Below, piece after piece: positions 47,816 to 60,800 of a stretch of 64,000 nucleotides of DNA (position 1 is the first letter of the stretch; each line of letters begins with the position of its first letter). A model generated the notes under the pieces. The model saw only the letters and a list, made by a program, of their open reading frames with translations. It searched no databases and was not told the DNA's origin. Source of the stretch: Centropus unirufus (Eukaryota; Chordata; Aves; Cuculiformes; Centropidae); NCBI GenBank assembly GCA_013397695.1, contig VYZI01000485.1:327927-391926 (forward strand), in the 5' to 3' direction. The translations under genes and the position numbers were made by a program.

Positions 47816-50800
47816 ACGTGGCAGTAATGTGGGTATGTCAGGCTGGAAGGACCCTCCTAAGTCATGAAGGAATCACCTCGAAAACCCCCTGCAATCCTGC
47901 ACTGAAGCATGAGACAGCCAGTAGTGAAATGGCAGCAGGCTCCATGATTTTTTTTCTGTTGGAGCTTGGTAGAACTTTCAGGAATAGGAGGAATAAGGTC
48001 TTTTTCAGAAAAGTAGCTTTTTAACAATTCTAACCATAAAAGTGTTATCTAGCACAGAATGGGAAGCGTTCAGTAGAAGCTTTTGAATAGATAGTAGAAA
48101 AAGCAATGAAGGGTCTGATCTAAATGGGTTGTGTTTCTGAATCCAATCTGAATTGGATATGGGACAATAATAAAAGGTGCAAGGAAGAGGCCTGAACTCA
48201 GTCAATGGGAACTTGGACTGCCATGATTTTACCACAGAAAAGTGGCCTCTCCTAAGCGGTGTTCAACATAAAAGCATTGAAAACAGCTGCCATGGTGTAT
48301 CTTACTGTTTAGACTATTACTCATCCTCTCCCTACGAGCAACCAGAGCTGCACAGAGAACATGGTCAGGACACTCCGCAGGAGAGCCGCGGACTGCCAAG
48401 AGCAATGCTGGTGCCTGCGACACCACACAGCATGAGGCAGGGACACCATCTGGGTCCTGTGTGGCCTCATGACCTACAAAACAGTGACCCTCACAATCTG
48501 GGGGAAGAAGTAGAGCTCCAGAGAGGGATGGCTTAAATGCAGGATGGATGCTCTCTCTCTCCCCCTAGATCAGCACCAGCCCTCAAAGGCATGAGGTGAA
48601 CTTCAGAGGAGCAAACTGTGTTGAGGGGAAGCTTTTCACTGATGCCGTCAGTGTCAGCATCGCAACGCTCTGACAGTTCCCCATCCCAGTTCACTGTGTA
48701 AACGCACCAGCCTTCATCCCTGCATGAGAACAGAGTGGGGAGGGCAGTGTGGGAAAGGAAGCTGGAGGGGATGGCCTGCCCTTTTTGGTGTCACGCTGGT
48801 CTACAATAACACATTTGATCTAGATACGGTGCTGTGGGAGCTTTGAAGGATGGTTTCTCAGCCTCACCCACTCTGAATGTTCCCTTGCCTTGTTTTAGCC
48901 CTGACCCTGGAACTCTGGCCAGCCCAAGAGTAGGGCTCTCATATTCCTAGCTGGGATTCGCCAAGTGGGAAACTTCTCTTTATTGTTTGAAAACAACCTG
49001 AGGGCAGATGTATAGTGCAAGAAGGATGGGCAGCTGCAGCAGTACTGGCTTGGAGTCCTTGGACACTCCGCACCCAGAGCAGAGTGACTGCACTTCTCTG
49101 CTGGCATAAGAAAGGAAAATGAGGTAAAGAGCCTTGAAAATCTCTTTCATCTTAAATCATCCGCAGTGTTGGTAGAAATATGGTCTAAAAATGTCCTGCT
49201 TTCACAAGATTCAAACAATATGTAGAGCCCTACAGCATCTCAGTGCAGGGGTTTGTCACGTCCCCCCTTACTGGGCATGTTCCTTCTCAGTGATTTTTCC
49301 CTAATTTTACTCCAACCCCCTTCTGGGCAAGTAGCACATGAAGGGGCTGAGCTATACATTAGCCACAGAGCTGGAAGCTGAGCACAGCGTACATCACAGT
49401 ATGAAGCATGCAAAAATGCGAACCACAGAAACAATATCTGGAAAAAGACATCACCATGCTGAGGTTATATTAAAGCCTGGGAGCCAGGAAGAGCCCATAT
49501 AATGTGCACGTTGGGGGAGGACACAGCTGCAGTGGGAAAAGAATTGGTAACATTGCATGATTAAATGCATGTTATACTGTGCAGTTGTAGTGGGATGAGG
49601 GTTACCCGCTCCCTTTTTGCCCCCAAAAAAACCACCTTTGGCACATGTGTGCAGGAATACAAGGAGTTTATGAGAGGAAAGGATTTGTAGACTCCCCGTG
49701 TCTCTCGCTACAAAGCATCATTCCCTGTCCATGGGAGAGTGATGCCTCATCTCACATGGGCTGTCGTGTGTGTTTATAACTTTAGAGCAGCATGAGTGCA
49801 AAGGGTTAGGACTATAAACCAGGTCCAGCCCATGACAAGTCTTGGCAGTGCAGACCCAATGACATCCTCTCACGCTTGGGTTGTGGCTGGTCTGCTGGGT
49901 TTGAGTCCTCTCACGCTCAGCCCACAATCTCCATGCTCTGGCTGCAGTCAATACCAGCTTTTATCTTGACCTTGGTCAGGAGACTTTTCTGGTCTCTGCT
50001 TATAAGACCCTCTGAGGGAAGTGGAACCTCCCTGTGCTGGACAAGAACCAACACTGTTGTGTTCTGTCAGCTATGCCCATGGTTCTCAATCTGTTTAAGT
50101 CAATTTACGACCACCTTGTCCCCCAAAGGTGTGATCCTGCCTAGTCCCTGCCCATGGCACATGTTTCTGCTTGCTCCCTTGTGATGACAGAAGTCATCAT
50201 GCAGCTGCCAGCAAGTTGGATCAGTTTGGTTGGTCATTTTTTCATCCAGATTAGCAGGTTGACCTGCCTCACCAGGTGGTTTCACAACTGCTAGCCTGGC
50301 ACAGCAGTGGTGAAAGGAATGCACGACCAGGGCTGAGAAAGGGTCGGATGGGGAGGCAGCACTGCCCCTTTTGGCAATCAGGCAGAGCTGGATTGGCTTG
50401 AACTTCTTGTGAAAATCTGCTTTTAATTTTCCCTTTGGTAAATACAAATAATTCTCTTTTAATGGGAAAGTTGTGAGGCTCTGCTGTGTTTCAGAGTCAC
50501 TGTAACCACAGCATCTTTCTGCAGATCATAACCAAGTTAAGTGTGTTGAGCAAATAATATTTCAGCTGCTAACAGTTGAGCCAGCAGCAGGGTGATCACG
50601 ATTCAATCTTCTGTTTCGCAGGGGGAGGCCACGCTGCTATATTACAAGGGCTTTTTCATCACAATAGAATTCCCTGAATCAAAGGCTCACAGGTGTGATT
50701 TTTGGCTGGGAACAAGCAGTTGCATTCCTATCAAACATATTCGGCTTTCCAAGCACAAATGGCCTTCAACTCCTTGCTGTTCAATAGAATTGCTTTGCAG

Positions 50801-53711
50801 AAAAGGAAGATGTTGCCGTCCTGTGAGTTCAAAGGCTCATCAGGAATGTATTGGTTAGTATGTTGCTAATAAAGCATCCTTCATTTCCAAGGAACAATTC
50901 CGAGTATTTAACCAAGCAAAAATGCCTATGGGAGGCTAAAAACTGCAGAATTTGGACCAGGAAGTAAAGTAATTTCATCCTTCAGTAGTAAGAAGAAGGT
51001 TTCCTCTCTTCTTATTTTTTTTGCAGTTTCCTCTCTTATTTTTTTTGCAGTTGCAGAATCAAAACCCATGCTTCTTAGCTTTAAGCAATGTCCCTTTCAG
51101 AACTGATGGAGTAAAACAGACATCTCTTTCAAAGACAAATTGAAAAGCTGCTGAAATTTCTTGTTGATCTTTGTAGAGATATTCCTACATATTAGTCAAT
51201 GGCTATGGTCTTTGGGAGATTAGAATAGATGTGCGTAAAGATTCCTTATTCCCTTTCAGGCTATTCATTCTGTCATATGGATTTCTTTCAAAGTGCCTTC
51301 TTTTTATTACATCAAAATTCTGAAGAGGAACAGTTATTTCTAATCCTCTAGAGGACTTTACATGGCCATACCAGTAGAAATGAGCAATTTTACCCTGCAG
51401 GGATGTGAAAGTACCACAAATAAGAGGCTTCTGATATGCAAAATGTAAAGAAAGGCAGTTGCCTTCCCAAGAACATGAACTAGGCAAACTTTGAACAGTC
51501 AGCTGTGGTCTGATCTCGAATCTCATGAGAAATCAAAAGGATATTGCTGCAAATTCATTTTTGGGGTGTTCATGCTACATGAATCTGAAACACTTGCTGT
51601 TTGCATTTGCTGTTCTGCAAAACCAGGGTTAAAAAAGGAGCCTGTCCATACCTGGAAACAAGTATCTTTCTCATAAATGCATGACAGCCTGGGCCAGCGA
51701 TCCAGATCAACCATCCCAGAAGGAACAGTCACCCTGGTCTTAAACAGTACCTTGAAAGATTTGGCTCCTGAAGTTGCAGAGTGAAGAGAGACTCTGTAGA
51801 GGACACTTTTTATGTAAATGCGAGTTGAGAGACTTTGTAAGGATCACCCTGAGTTCAGAAGGAGAGTCTTAGGAGGTATTGAATAAATTAAATACATACC
51901 ACAGTGCTCTGTACTACTTTTTTTTTTTTTGCTTAGAGTGGAAGAGAACCAAAGAGAAGCCACTAGCAGAGTTGTAGAAACTTGAGGGTGCAGCTAGAAG
52001 ACCCACTATAGGCATAAGGGGGACAAAAGAGGGGAAGGGTAAAGGGAAATGAGCTGCCAATAGGGGAAGCTGCCACAGTTCGCTTTTCTCAGCAAGACAG
52101 CTTAATGCCTTCTGCAGACAAGAAACAACCTTTCACCACTCACCGAAGATAGCAGGGCAGTAAATCTGTCAGTCCCTCAATGGAGAGGTGCCTCCCTCCA
52201 CATTCCTGTGTGAGCCTGCAAAGGATTATTAGCTATTTATCTCCCTTTGAAATCAAAGCTAAACTTCCAGAGCTCCTAATCCAATCCTGGCAGTGTATCT
52301 GGTCATAGAGCTTCACAAGTCTCCCAATAATAAGAGAAGCAATATGATCTCATACACTGTAAAGAAAAATCTGCATCAGATCCCTCCATCCTAGTTACCT
52401 AGGGAATTCCTTCCCAAACATCATCATCCTTGTTTTCAAGCCAGCTGAAGGACAAGGATTTAAAAAGGGGTTAAACAGGCGAGTGGAATAACTCACCTCT
52501 AATTTATTCCTGAAAAAAAAAGTTTACCTTGCCATATTAGATTACCTGTGACCCCTGAAAGACCCAGAACATTAATTGCATATGTTCACCACACTCCCCT
52601 TAGGTAAGAGGCAAGCCTATGTGATGCCAAATTCCTGTACCAGTTCAGTAACTCTGCTAAACTGCTCCTTATTATTCCACTTATAGACCAAATGTGCAAC
52701 GTAATTGATTTGGGTATTTGCCCTCCTGCTCCACCCACACAGAGCAGGCTGGCCAGAAGGACGGAGCCCGGCACAGGAAAATACAAATACATTTTCTTAT
52801 TACCCTTTGCCATCACCAGAAATCCATCACGTCGGAGGTCCAAAATACACTGAAAGCCTTTGAACCGATCATTTACAGAAATGTATCATTGTAGTTGGGT
52901 ATTTCTAAAGGTTAGCAGGTGCCACACTCTTGTGATGCATTTTATGAACAAAAAACAGGAAAGATGTAAGAACAGAGCTCCTATATGAAAAAAAATGAAA
53001 TTACAAAATACACAGTCAGTTCCCCATGCTACTCCTTTTCAAATCACACTGATCTTGGAAGAAGTGGGAGAGGAAGCAGGACAAGGACGAGTTTTGGTAA
53101 TCTCCCAGAATTTGCCTCACTTTCAGTTTTTCAGTATTAAGGGAGTTTCTTTTTCCCTCCCACTTTTGCCCTTCCACTGGCCATGCTCTCCGGCTATGAT
53201 TTCTCAGGTGCCAGGTTGGGTTAGGAACTCACATCCTTCTGCATTTACTTCTCAGCCCTTCCCTTCCTACAAGAGTCCACCACCACTGCACTTAAGCCAA
53301 CAGCACTGGATCTAAAGCCATGAGCAAATCAACTCATGGAGCCCATCAGCCCAAAACCCTACATTATTGGGTTTGTTTTGGAGGGCACAGGAAGGAAAGA
53401 AAGGAGCAGCACCTTCCAGATCCCATATCAAGCATTTCTTGTTATACATTGCACAAGTTTGCCAAGGCATTTCAAGGGCCAGGTTAGGGTTTACGACTAT
53501 TGTGAAGAAAATATGTTTCGGGAAGAAACATTAAGAAATAAAAAATGGAAGGTGGGCTAAGAGGAGAGAAAGGCAATGTATGTGGGAAAAGGCAGAGGGG
53601 GTAAACTCATGTACTGTGGAGGCTATCAGATTGGAGCTTAAAATCATAGTGACATTATTTTAGAAAAGAAACCCATCATGAAAACTCCATCAGATTAGAT
53701 TAGAAAACCAT
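47816..53711. other. Non-coding stretch, no gene recognised
   Basis: Unique sequence with a duplicated pyrimidine-AG unit at 51000-51056 (listed separately) and a 13-base T run at 51918-51930. A 119-codon plus frame at 48177-48536 includes a few CpGs but no recognisable domain. A 115-codon minus frame at 50100-50447 overlaps a plus frame. Minus-strand donor-like sites (GAG/GTGAGT) appear near 52490. Confidence 0.55.
51000..51056 (+). repeat. Tandem duplication of a splice-acceptor-like unit
   Basis: The 27-base unit at 51000-51026 and the 24-base unit at 51027-51050 both start TTTCCTCTCTT and end ATTTTTTTTGCAG. They differ only by a CTT. A third TTGCAG follows at 51051-51056. Each unit looks like a full polypyrimidine tract plus AG. 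The duplication probably arose by slippage. No exon is recognised after it. Confidence 0.9.
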
Positions 53712-53830
53712 GTTGGATGATGCTATGAGCAGCCTGATTTAGTGGAATGTGTCCCTGCCCGTGGCAAGGGGTTTGGAACTGGATGATCTTTAAGATCCCT
53801 TCCAACACAAACCATTCTATGATTCTATTG
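53712..53830 (+). mobile_element. CR1 LINE 3' terminal fragment
   Basis: Only the last 120 bases of a CR1: 'ttggatgatgctatgagcag', 'gtgtccctgcccgtggcaag', 'ggatgatctttaagatccct' and the tail CCATTCTATGATTCTA. It closely resembles the 3' UTR of the copies at 4900, 17297 and 31165, so it is a strongly 5'-truncated member of that group. Confidence 0.94.
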
Positions 53831-56800
53831 ATCCAACAATATAGACTTCTTCCCTCTAACACGTTGGCAGATCCCAGAGAGAAGAATGGTTTCTTTAAAT
53901 ACCCTACAGGATTTACACAGTCCTGAAGGTTAGGGTGGGAATTGAGGATATGCAAAAACTCATCCCGGGCTCAAGCACATGCTGCAGCATGGACACCCAA
54001 AGGCAGGTAGAACTGGTAGTTGCTCTTGCTGTGTGCTCCTCCAGGGCAGGGAGATGATGGGGGAGCCCCCAGCCAGCTCCCCGGCATTTCCGCTGTTGGA
54101 ATAGGAATGGTAGCACATCCTCTCTGTTTTCTTGTCTGTATGGGCTGAGCGAGACACCACCTCATCACACTGATGTAAACCACTAAAATGTTTGAGGCTT
54201 TGTCCAAGCACCCAAAGAAAGTTTCCTAGGAGCAGTGTTAAAGCAAGCTGGGCTCCAGATGCTTCTTTATATCTGAATATATGCATTCCTCCCTCTAGGG
54301 GTATAAGACCCAATGAAGCTTTGCAATCATGAGAGCTACCCCCCCTCCTCCTTGCTGTTCTTGCAAGAAATGATAAAACACTGAAAGGAAATAGCACAGC
54401 ATTTACACATTGGATGGCAACAAAATAATAAATACACACAATCCATACTTCCTTATTTATCTGCCTGTTCAGAGCTGAGCAAAGTGTGAGCTCATTCCCT
54501 GACAGGTCTGAGCAGCTAATCCTAGGAAATTCCACTTCTGCCTATATTTTATTACTTCAGATGCCAATTAAGGCTGCTAATGAACACACAAGTGGGTGAG
54601 GAGAGATGCTGATTGAGGGGCAGAGGGCTCCCCCCCACCTCCCTGCACCGTTGTTTTTCCTTCCTCCAGAACTGCGCTGCTGTGTTGGCACTGATTTTCA
54701 AGTCTCCCACTCCATTCCCTTCATACAGTACCCGGTGAGGCTTCTTTTGGGGAAGTAGTTTTAGCTTATTGACAAATAATGCCTCATCCCAGGCAGATCT
54801 TTGTGAGATATTATGCCTCCGCCTGTGCAATTTTGTTGATTTTCTTGAAAAGTCAAGTTACCTCCTATTGCTGGTAGCCTTTGTTCTTAGGCTGAGAAAT
54901 GATGGCTGAAGGAAACTGAAACAATGAGATTCAGTGAGCATTTACATCCAGGGGGGTTTCTCTCCAATGCAATTCCACAAACAAAACTAATGATGATGAA
55001 AAACTACGTGTTAATAATATCTCTGAGAAGTTAAATTATGCTGGCCCTGGGAGCTTAAAGAATGATTTAATTAAAATCTGCTTGTGTCAGCTGCCTTCTC
55101 TGTGTGTACAAGCAAAGCCTACCAGGAAAATCCTCCTACAGAAAAGACAAATCCCTCCAAAAGCTGGAGAAGCACCAAAAGATTAAAGCCAGAAAAATAA
55201 GAGCAAGAAGTTGCTTAAGGCCCCTGGCTTCAGGGAGAACCCTAGGAACTTGGTCCAGCTCCTGCTGTCCCTAGAGCCACGCTGGGGCAGAGGCAGCAGG
55301 TACCTTTGCAGCCTTCTTTGGGGTCTCCCCTATCCCCTTGTGGACAACTCTAGATGGCAAGATGCAATCTCCTTCCGTTCCTGGGGAGCCCTTAAACACT
55401 GCTCTGTGAGCCTGTGTGTGACTCCAGGGATGCTCAACTCAAAAGCCAGGTGTGCTCAGAATAACGATACCTGCTTTGATACTAAAGCCTGTTAATTTTA
55501 TTTGCTTTCTGTGCCTCTAGGATGTTCTTGCTTTTTCCAGCACCCATGAGGGCTCAGAACGTGCTCTGGTTTTTAAAAGACATTGGGGACAATCGTCTAA
55601 CACTGTGTGAATGACAGGCATGACCCCCAGCTGCAAACCACCTCAGATGATATGACAGGGAGGAGACATGGCACACGCCTGGAGAAAAACCCTTCAGAGA
55701 TGGGGGTGGAGGGAGGCTGAGCAGACCTGCTATGTCTTGCACCCACAGGTAACACCTTTTATTGAATGAGTTGGAGTGTGTGGTGGAGAGAAGATGAGCT
55801 CTGATGTGCACAAACCTCCGGGGCTTGTCCATCTCAGCTGCAGCTCTGTTTTCTGCCCGCTGAGGACAGGTTGGAGAAAAGCATCAGTATGTCATGGCCA
55901 GGAACCAAAGAGGGACTCCTGAAACCCAGTAATTTCCATTTATGGTTATTCCCTCTGGGCCAAGAAATGCTAAAATGATACAGGGAAAAAGACAATCCCG
56001 GTGTAAAGGTGAAGAGCAGAAGAGGTTATGGAATCAACGAGTTACTCTCACTCAGTCTCCAAGAAGCCATGAGGAAGAGGGACCCAGCCCCCCTCAGCCT
56101 CTGCCCAAGGCTGACAGGATCACCGACCCAAAGCATATGAAAGCCCTAAGCAGCAAAGATGAAACTGAAAGGTTGTGGCACCCACAAGGTGACTGCTTGA
56201 ACCCCTGTAGGTTTCTGAGCAGGAACAGTTTTGTTTGGCCAGGGTGACCAGAAAGGCCACAATTGCATGTGAAGAAGAGTCTGAGAAATGTCCCACCATT
56301 GCATGATGGTGGAGGACTTCAGCAGTTGCATTTGGGCTAGCTAAACCATGTGAAGGTGAGAATCAAGGGAAAGAAAAGACCTCTGAGATGGCACTTCTTT
56401 GTTTTGTACAGCTTTGCTAAGCTAGGCCAAGATGGCTGGAAATGGCCTTCACCAGCAAACAGGAGTCTTGTCCAGAGGTATATTCACAGTTACTGTGATT
56501 TTCAGAAAGAATTCTCTAGATGCAGAAATTCTCTTCTTTTCCTGTTCTCCTACCTCACATATACATTTACCTTTATGTATCATCCCATGACCATTTTTTG
56601 ACCTTAAATATTTCTCTTTTACTTGTGAGTTACATGTGAAAAGGCCCTATCTTCAGTTTACTGTTTGAACTTCCTAAGAGTAAGGACTGCCACTCTTCTT
56701 TTGCAGAAGCTGTGCATGTTTTCAGACTGGAGAATCTCAAAATCTGGGAGTGGATTTCATGCAATTTTCTGTTAAACAGAGTTATAATACCCAAGGATGT

Positions 56801-56930
56801 ACTGCTGAATTCTTGCGCAATGAAAACAAACTTGTCTTGGAATTATGAGATTGCAACATTTGAGATGATTTACATGAGTATATTTGGCTGAAACAAGAAA
56901 AATCGGTTCTGGTGGGGTTTTTAATTATTC

Positions 56931-56950
56931 ATTTGCAAATGTCACAATTA
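56931..56950. promoter_or_regulatory. Possible homeodomain/POU composite site
   Basis: TTAATTATTC is followed directly by ATTTGCAAAT, a perfect 10-base palindrome that resembles the POU octamer on both strands. Adjacent homeodomain and POU half-sites are common in vertebrate developmental enhancers. Short AT-rich matches also arise by chance in such sequence. Confidence 0.2.
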
Positions 56951-59020
56951 AGAAAAGCTGCAAAGGGTGGAGGTTGTGTATAATGGGAATTGTATGGTAA
57001 CAGCATAATGAATATTAGATGCTTCTCGCAAAGGATCATATCTGATTGAATTATAGCAGAGAAATGGGAAGAAAATTTATTGTGTATGTCCTCCAGAGAG
57101 AGGAGAAAAAAATCAGCATGAAGGTTGGAAGTTCACCCAGGTTTTGAAGGTGAGCTAGAGAGACGCAGAACTGAAACTGGTGTTTGTGTTATAAGACACA
57201 TTTGTTTTTAACATCTAGAAGGCCACATATCTTCTTATCAGGGAGAGACCCAGTACCACGAAAGTCTGGCATATAAAGGGAGCGGTCTCTCAGGGTCTGG
57301 AAGTTCCACAGAAGAAGCCAGCAGTAGACAGAAGAGCTTCTAGGTTTGTGGAAGCAGAGGAAGACTTGGTCTTAATATTGGAAAAGGACCCGTCCACAGA
57401 GACATCCAGAGAAGTTGAACACGCAGTACTGTGGCCCCCAGATGGAAGAAGGCAACTTTTTTTCTCACACAAATAAGTTTAAGCCTGAAAAATACCCGGC
57501 TCTGGTAGGAGATGGGCCCATGCGGGTTTGGATGCTTATCTGAATCCCTGGAAAACTCACTCTTCCTAGTGAAGACACCAGTCAGCCAGTGAGAGATCTC
57601 ATGGAGCTAAAACCTGGAAAGCAGTCATGCTGCATTTAATTACTTTTGCTTTGTTCCCCAGAAGGGTCTAGGTCACACACTGGGCTATGATAGACTTAGG
57701 TTTACCACTGAAACAAGGTCCACTACTATTACTACTTTTTAATGCCCTATTTTGGTCAGATGGGATTGGTTCCTACTGTTGCTGAATGAAGGGCTCAGGT
57801 TTTTTGGCAGCAAGAATTATCTGTTAAAATTTGACATTAGGTACCTAAAAATTAATTTAATCTTCTCTCATCCAGCTACTGTTTTTCATAATACACCAAA
57901 GGAGAGACACAAATTCTGTTACCAGAGAGAATAGTTTGATCTTTTTGCCCTTCCGCACCATTACGATCTGAAATTGCAGAGCCACAAATACATTTTTTAT
58001 GGCATGTGTGTCTAAATATTATTCAACAAACTTTTACCCACTTAATTATTTGTTGTCCCTGCTATATGCCTTTTCTTAGCTGCTCTTCTTAGAGCCAGTA
58101 CAACAGCAGGGCTGGAGGTGGCTGTGTATGTGATAGGTGAAAAGACTATCCTGTCCCCAGAGAAGGCATCGTCTTGTTAGCTACAGCATATGTCTGCTTT
58201 GTGTCAGGGCAGGAAAGCTAGGGGTCCCTTCTGCTGTTGCTGTGACTTTCTCCTGCTTAATTAGAGTTACAAAAAAAAAGGCACTAATTTAACCAGAGCA
58301 GCTGGAGAGCTGTGACCACTGGTGTATGGAAAAGAGGGTGACAGAATAGGGCTATATTCAAAATGTATAGCTAGTCCCAAATTACAAGAACCTGAAATTA
58401 TTCTTGGAGGGCTTTTAGACTCTGTGTAGAGTCCTTATCCAAAATAAAGCTCCATGCACAAGTTCTGAAGCCTACAAAGCTCAAACAACATTTTGCATCT
58501 GATATTGAAATCAATGACATTCTCTCTAGGGATGGACCTGCCACATCAAACACTTAGATCTAGCTGTGCCCAGTTGTTTCATTAAGGGAACTAATGGCCC
58601 GGATGATTCGGTTTTACTACTGTTGGCACACTTATTTGTAATCTAAGTGCTTCCATTAAAAACAATCAGAAATAAGACCTTTCTCCTTATGGTTTAGATA
58701 AGAATTTTTTAAAGGTCAGTTTTTGTGCAAGTTGGTTGAGGAGAGGCTGAACGCTTTTATCACTGTATAACTGGACTACTGCCAACCCACTGAATTCGGG
58801 TATATATTTTGTGTTAGCACCTACCCCCCGTGTATTAGGTATTATAACATCTCTAGGTGCAATAATCCTCAATGTATGGCTATGGGACAAATCAGAAAAG
58901 CAGAAGCAAAGATGCCAGAAGCATGTGAGGCCACAGAGAACAGACTCTTAAGGTCCCAAAATAGCTATGCTACACTCTATTATTTCTAAATATAAAGATA
59001 TATCTATAATGATGTGCATA

Positions 59021-59062
59021 ATACATGTATGTATATGTGTGTGTGTGCCCGTACGTGTATGT
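59021..59062 (+). repeat. TG/TATG microsatellite
   Basis: ATGTATGTATATGTGTGTGTG, continued with CCCGTACGTGTATGTG: an impure dinucleotide/tetranucleotide run of about 40 bases. Confidence 0.85.
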
Positions 59063-59609
59063 GCGGTTCATGAAGTTTTGGATTTCTTGAGCTCTATGTC
59101 TCTGGGGGCAACAGGCAGTCAAGTTCATGTAAGACTTGGTCCTCATTCACAGGTGGAGACCTCAAGGTCCTACAGGCAGGAAAGGGGCTTCCTGGAGAAC
59201 TGATGAGTAGTTTGGTGCTGGAACAAGTTCCTTAGGTACAGAGCTCTTCTTTGGCTTTTAAAATTAACCCCAAATAAACACAGTGCAGAGCATCCTCAGT
59301 GTAAACATTTATCTCAAGAGGCAATCAAAACAGAGCCAGGGTTTTTATAATCTTCTCATGCTCATGTGTTATAAAACTTGGAGCAGAGGACTGCCCCAGC
59401 TGATAAGGTAATAACAGCCTCAGCCTCATGGTTGGATCTAGACTCCCCAGGCTGTAAGAGTCAAGCATGTCACTACTCTCTCTGGCTGCATCGATCCTGC
59501 CTGAGCTCTTTGGTTAGGAGAGTAGTCAAGATTTGTATGGAACAAGCTCTTGCATGGTCCCTGACATGTCCTTTTAGTATCTTGAACTCAGTCTTCTTTA
59601 CTAATGTGA

Positions 59610-60800
59610 GATCATAGAATCACAGACTGGTTTGAGTTGGAAAGGCTCTTTGAAGACCATCTAGCCAGCCCCCCGGCATGGACAGGGACAGCTTTCACTG
59701 ACTTTGAATGTTCCGTGCATAGGGAGGGCATCTACCACCTCTCTGGGCAACCTGTTCCAGCATCTCACCACCCTCGGAGTAAAAACATCTTCCTTATGAC
59801 CAATCTACTCTCCCTCAGTTTAAAACTGTTGTTCCTTGTCCTGTTGCTACAGGCCATAGTAAAAAGTAAACTCCTTTTAACTACTGAAAGGTCTCAATGA
59901 GTTCTCCCTGGAGCCTTCTCTTCTCCAGGCTGAACAATTCCAACTCTCTCAGCCTTTCTTCACCGGAGAAGTGTTTCAACCCTCTGATCATTTTTGTGGC
60001 CCTCCTCTCAACCCGCTCCAACAGGTCTTTCCTGTGCTGAGGGCTCCAGAGCTGGACACTGGACTCCAGGTGGGTTCTCACCAGAGCACAGTAGAGGGGT
60101 AGAATCACCTCCCTTGACATGATGGCCACACTTCTTGTTTTGTAGCCCAGGATATGGTTGGCTTTCTGGGCTGTTAGCGCACATTGTCAGCTCATGTCCA
60201 GCTTTACATTCAGCAGTACCCCCAAGACCTTCTCTGCAGGACTGCTCTCAATCCCTTCATCTCCCAGCCTGTATTGATACAGGTGGTTACCCCAACCCAG
60301 TTCAGGACCTTGCACTTGTCCTTGTTAAGCTCGATGAGGTTCACGTGGACCTGCTCCTCCAGCCTGCCAAGTCCCTCTGTTTGGCATCCCATTCCTCTAG
60401 TGAATCTACTGCAACACTGAGTTTGGTGTCACCTACAAACTGAGGGTACACTCAAACTCACTATGTTCATTAATAAAGATTAAATAGTATTGGTTCCAGT
60501 ATGGACCCTTAAGGGACACCATTAATTGCTAGTTTCTGTCTGGACATTGACTGTAACTCTTTGGATGTGGAAATGCAACTGATTACTTAAGTATCTAATA
60601 GTCCGTCATTCAGATCTATATCTGTTCCATTTAGAGGAAAGAATGTAGTGGAGGATTGTGTCAAAGACCTTCCAGAAGTCCAGGTAGATGACATCAGTAG
60701 CTCTTCTCTTGTCCACTGAGGCAGCCACAACATCATAGAAGGCCACTTCTACAGCCACTTAGGTACAATTTGCCCTTGGTAAAGATGTATGGACCTTTCT
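59610..60800 (-). mobile_element. CR1 LINE, 1.19 kb, with 3' tail
   Basis: The second-longest CR1 copy, on the minus strand. In plus-strand order it shows the tail (ATCATAGAATCACAGACTGG), the 3' UTR ('ccccggcatggacagggaca'), and the coding remnant ('tctgggcaacctgttccagc', 'ttctccaggctgaacaattc', 'ccaagaccttctctgcagga'). It reaches the palm domain ('gtccaggtagatgacatcag') and fades out after 'acaatttgcccttggtaaag' near 60790. 5' truncation is typical. It belongs to a subfamily different from the 22836 copy, judging from the 3' UTR. Confidence 0.95.
59881..60700 (-). pseudogene. CR1 ORF2 reverse-transcriptase remnant
   Basis: Read on the minus strand, motif A survives as LDFWKVFD (about 60662-60685), with its catalytic Asp in place. 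Motif C reads FVGD at 60428-60439, where FADD is expected, so one catalytic Asp is lost. Later pieces, at 60210-60392 (LIELNKDKCKVLN) and 59881-60129 (PLYCALVRTHLE...RRATKMIRGL), are open but separated by stops or frameshifts. The enzyme is not functional. Confidence 0.88.

Larger units (their letters stand above)
53831..59609. other. Non-coding stretch with AT-rich, regulatory-looking islands
   Basis: No gene recognised. A 191-codon minus frame (53960-54535) overlaps a shorter minus frame and matches nothing I know. AT-rich islands with homeodomain-type cores lie around 54540-54600 and 56920-57020. A TG/TATG microsatellite is at 59021-59062. Confidence 0.5.

Noticed and set aside
53960..54535. 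191-codon minus-strand frame
   Set aside because: No recognisable protein family, and it overlaps another minus-strand frame. Treated as a chance frame.
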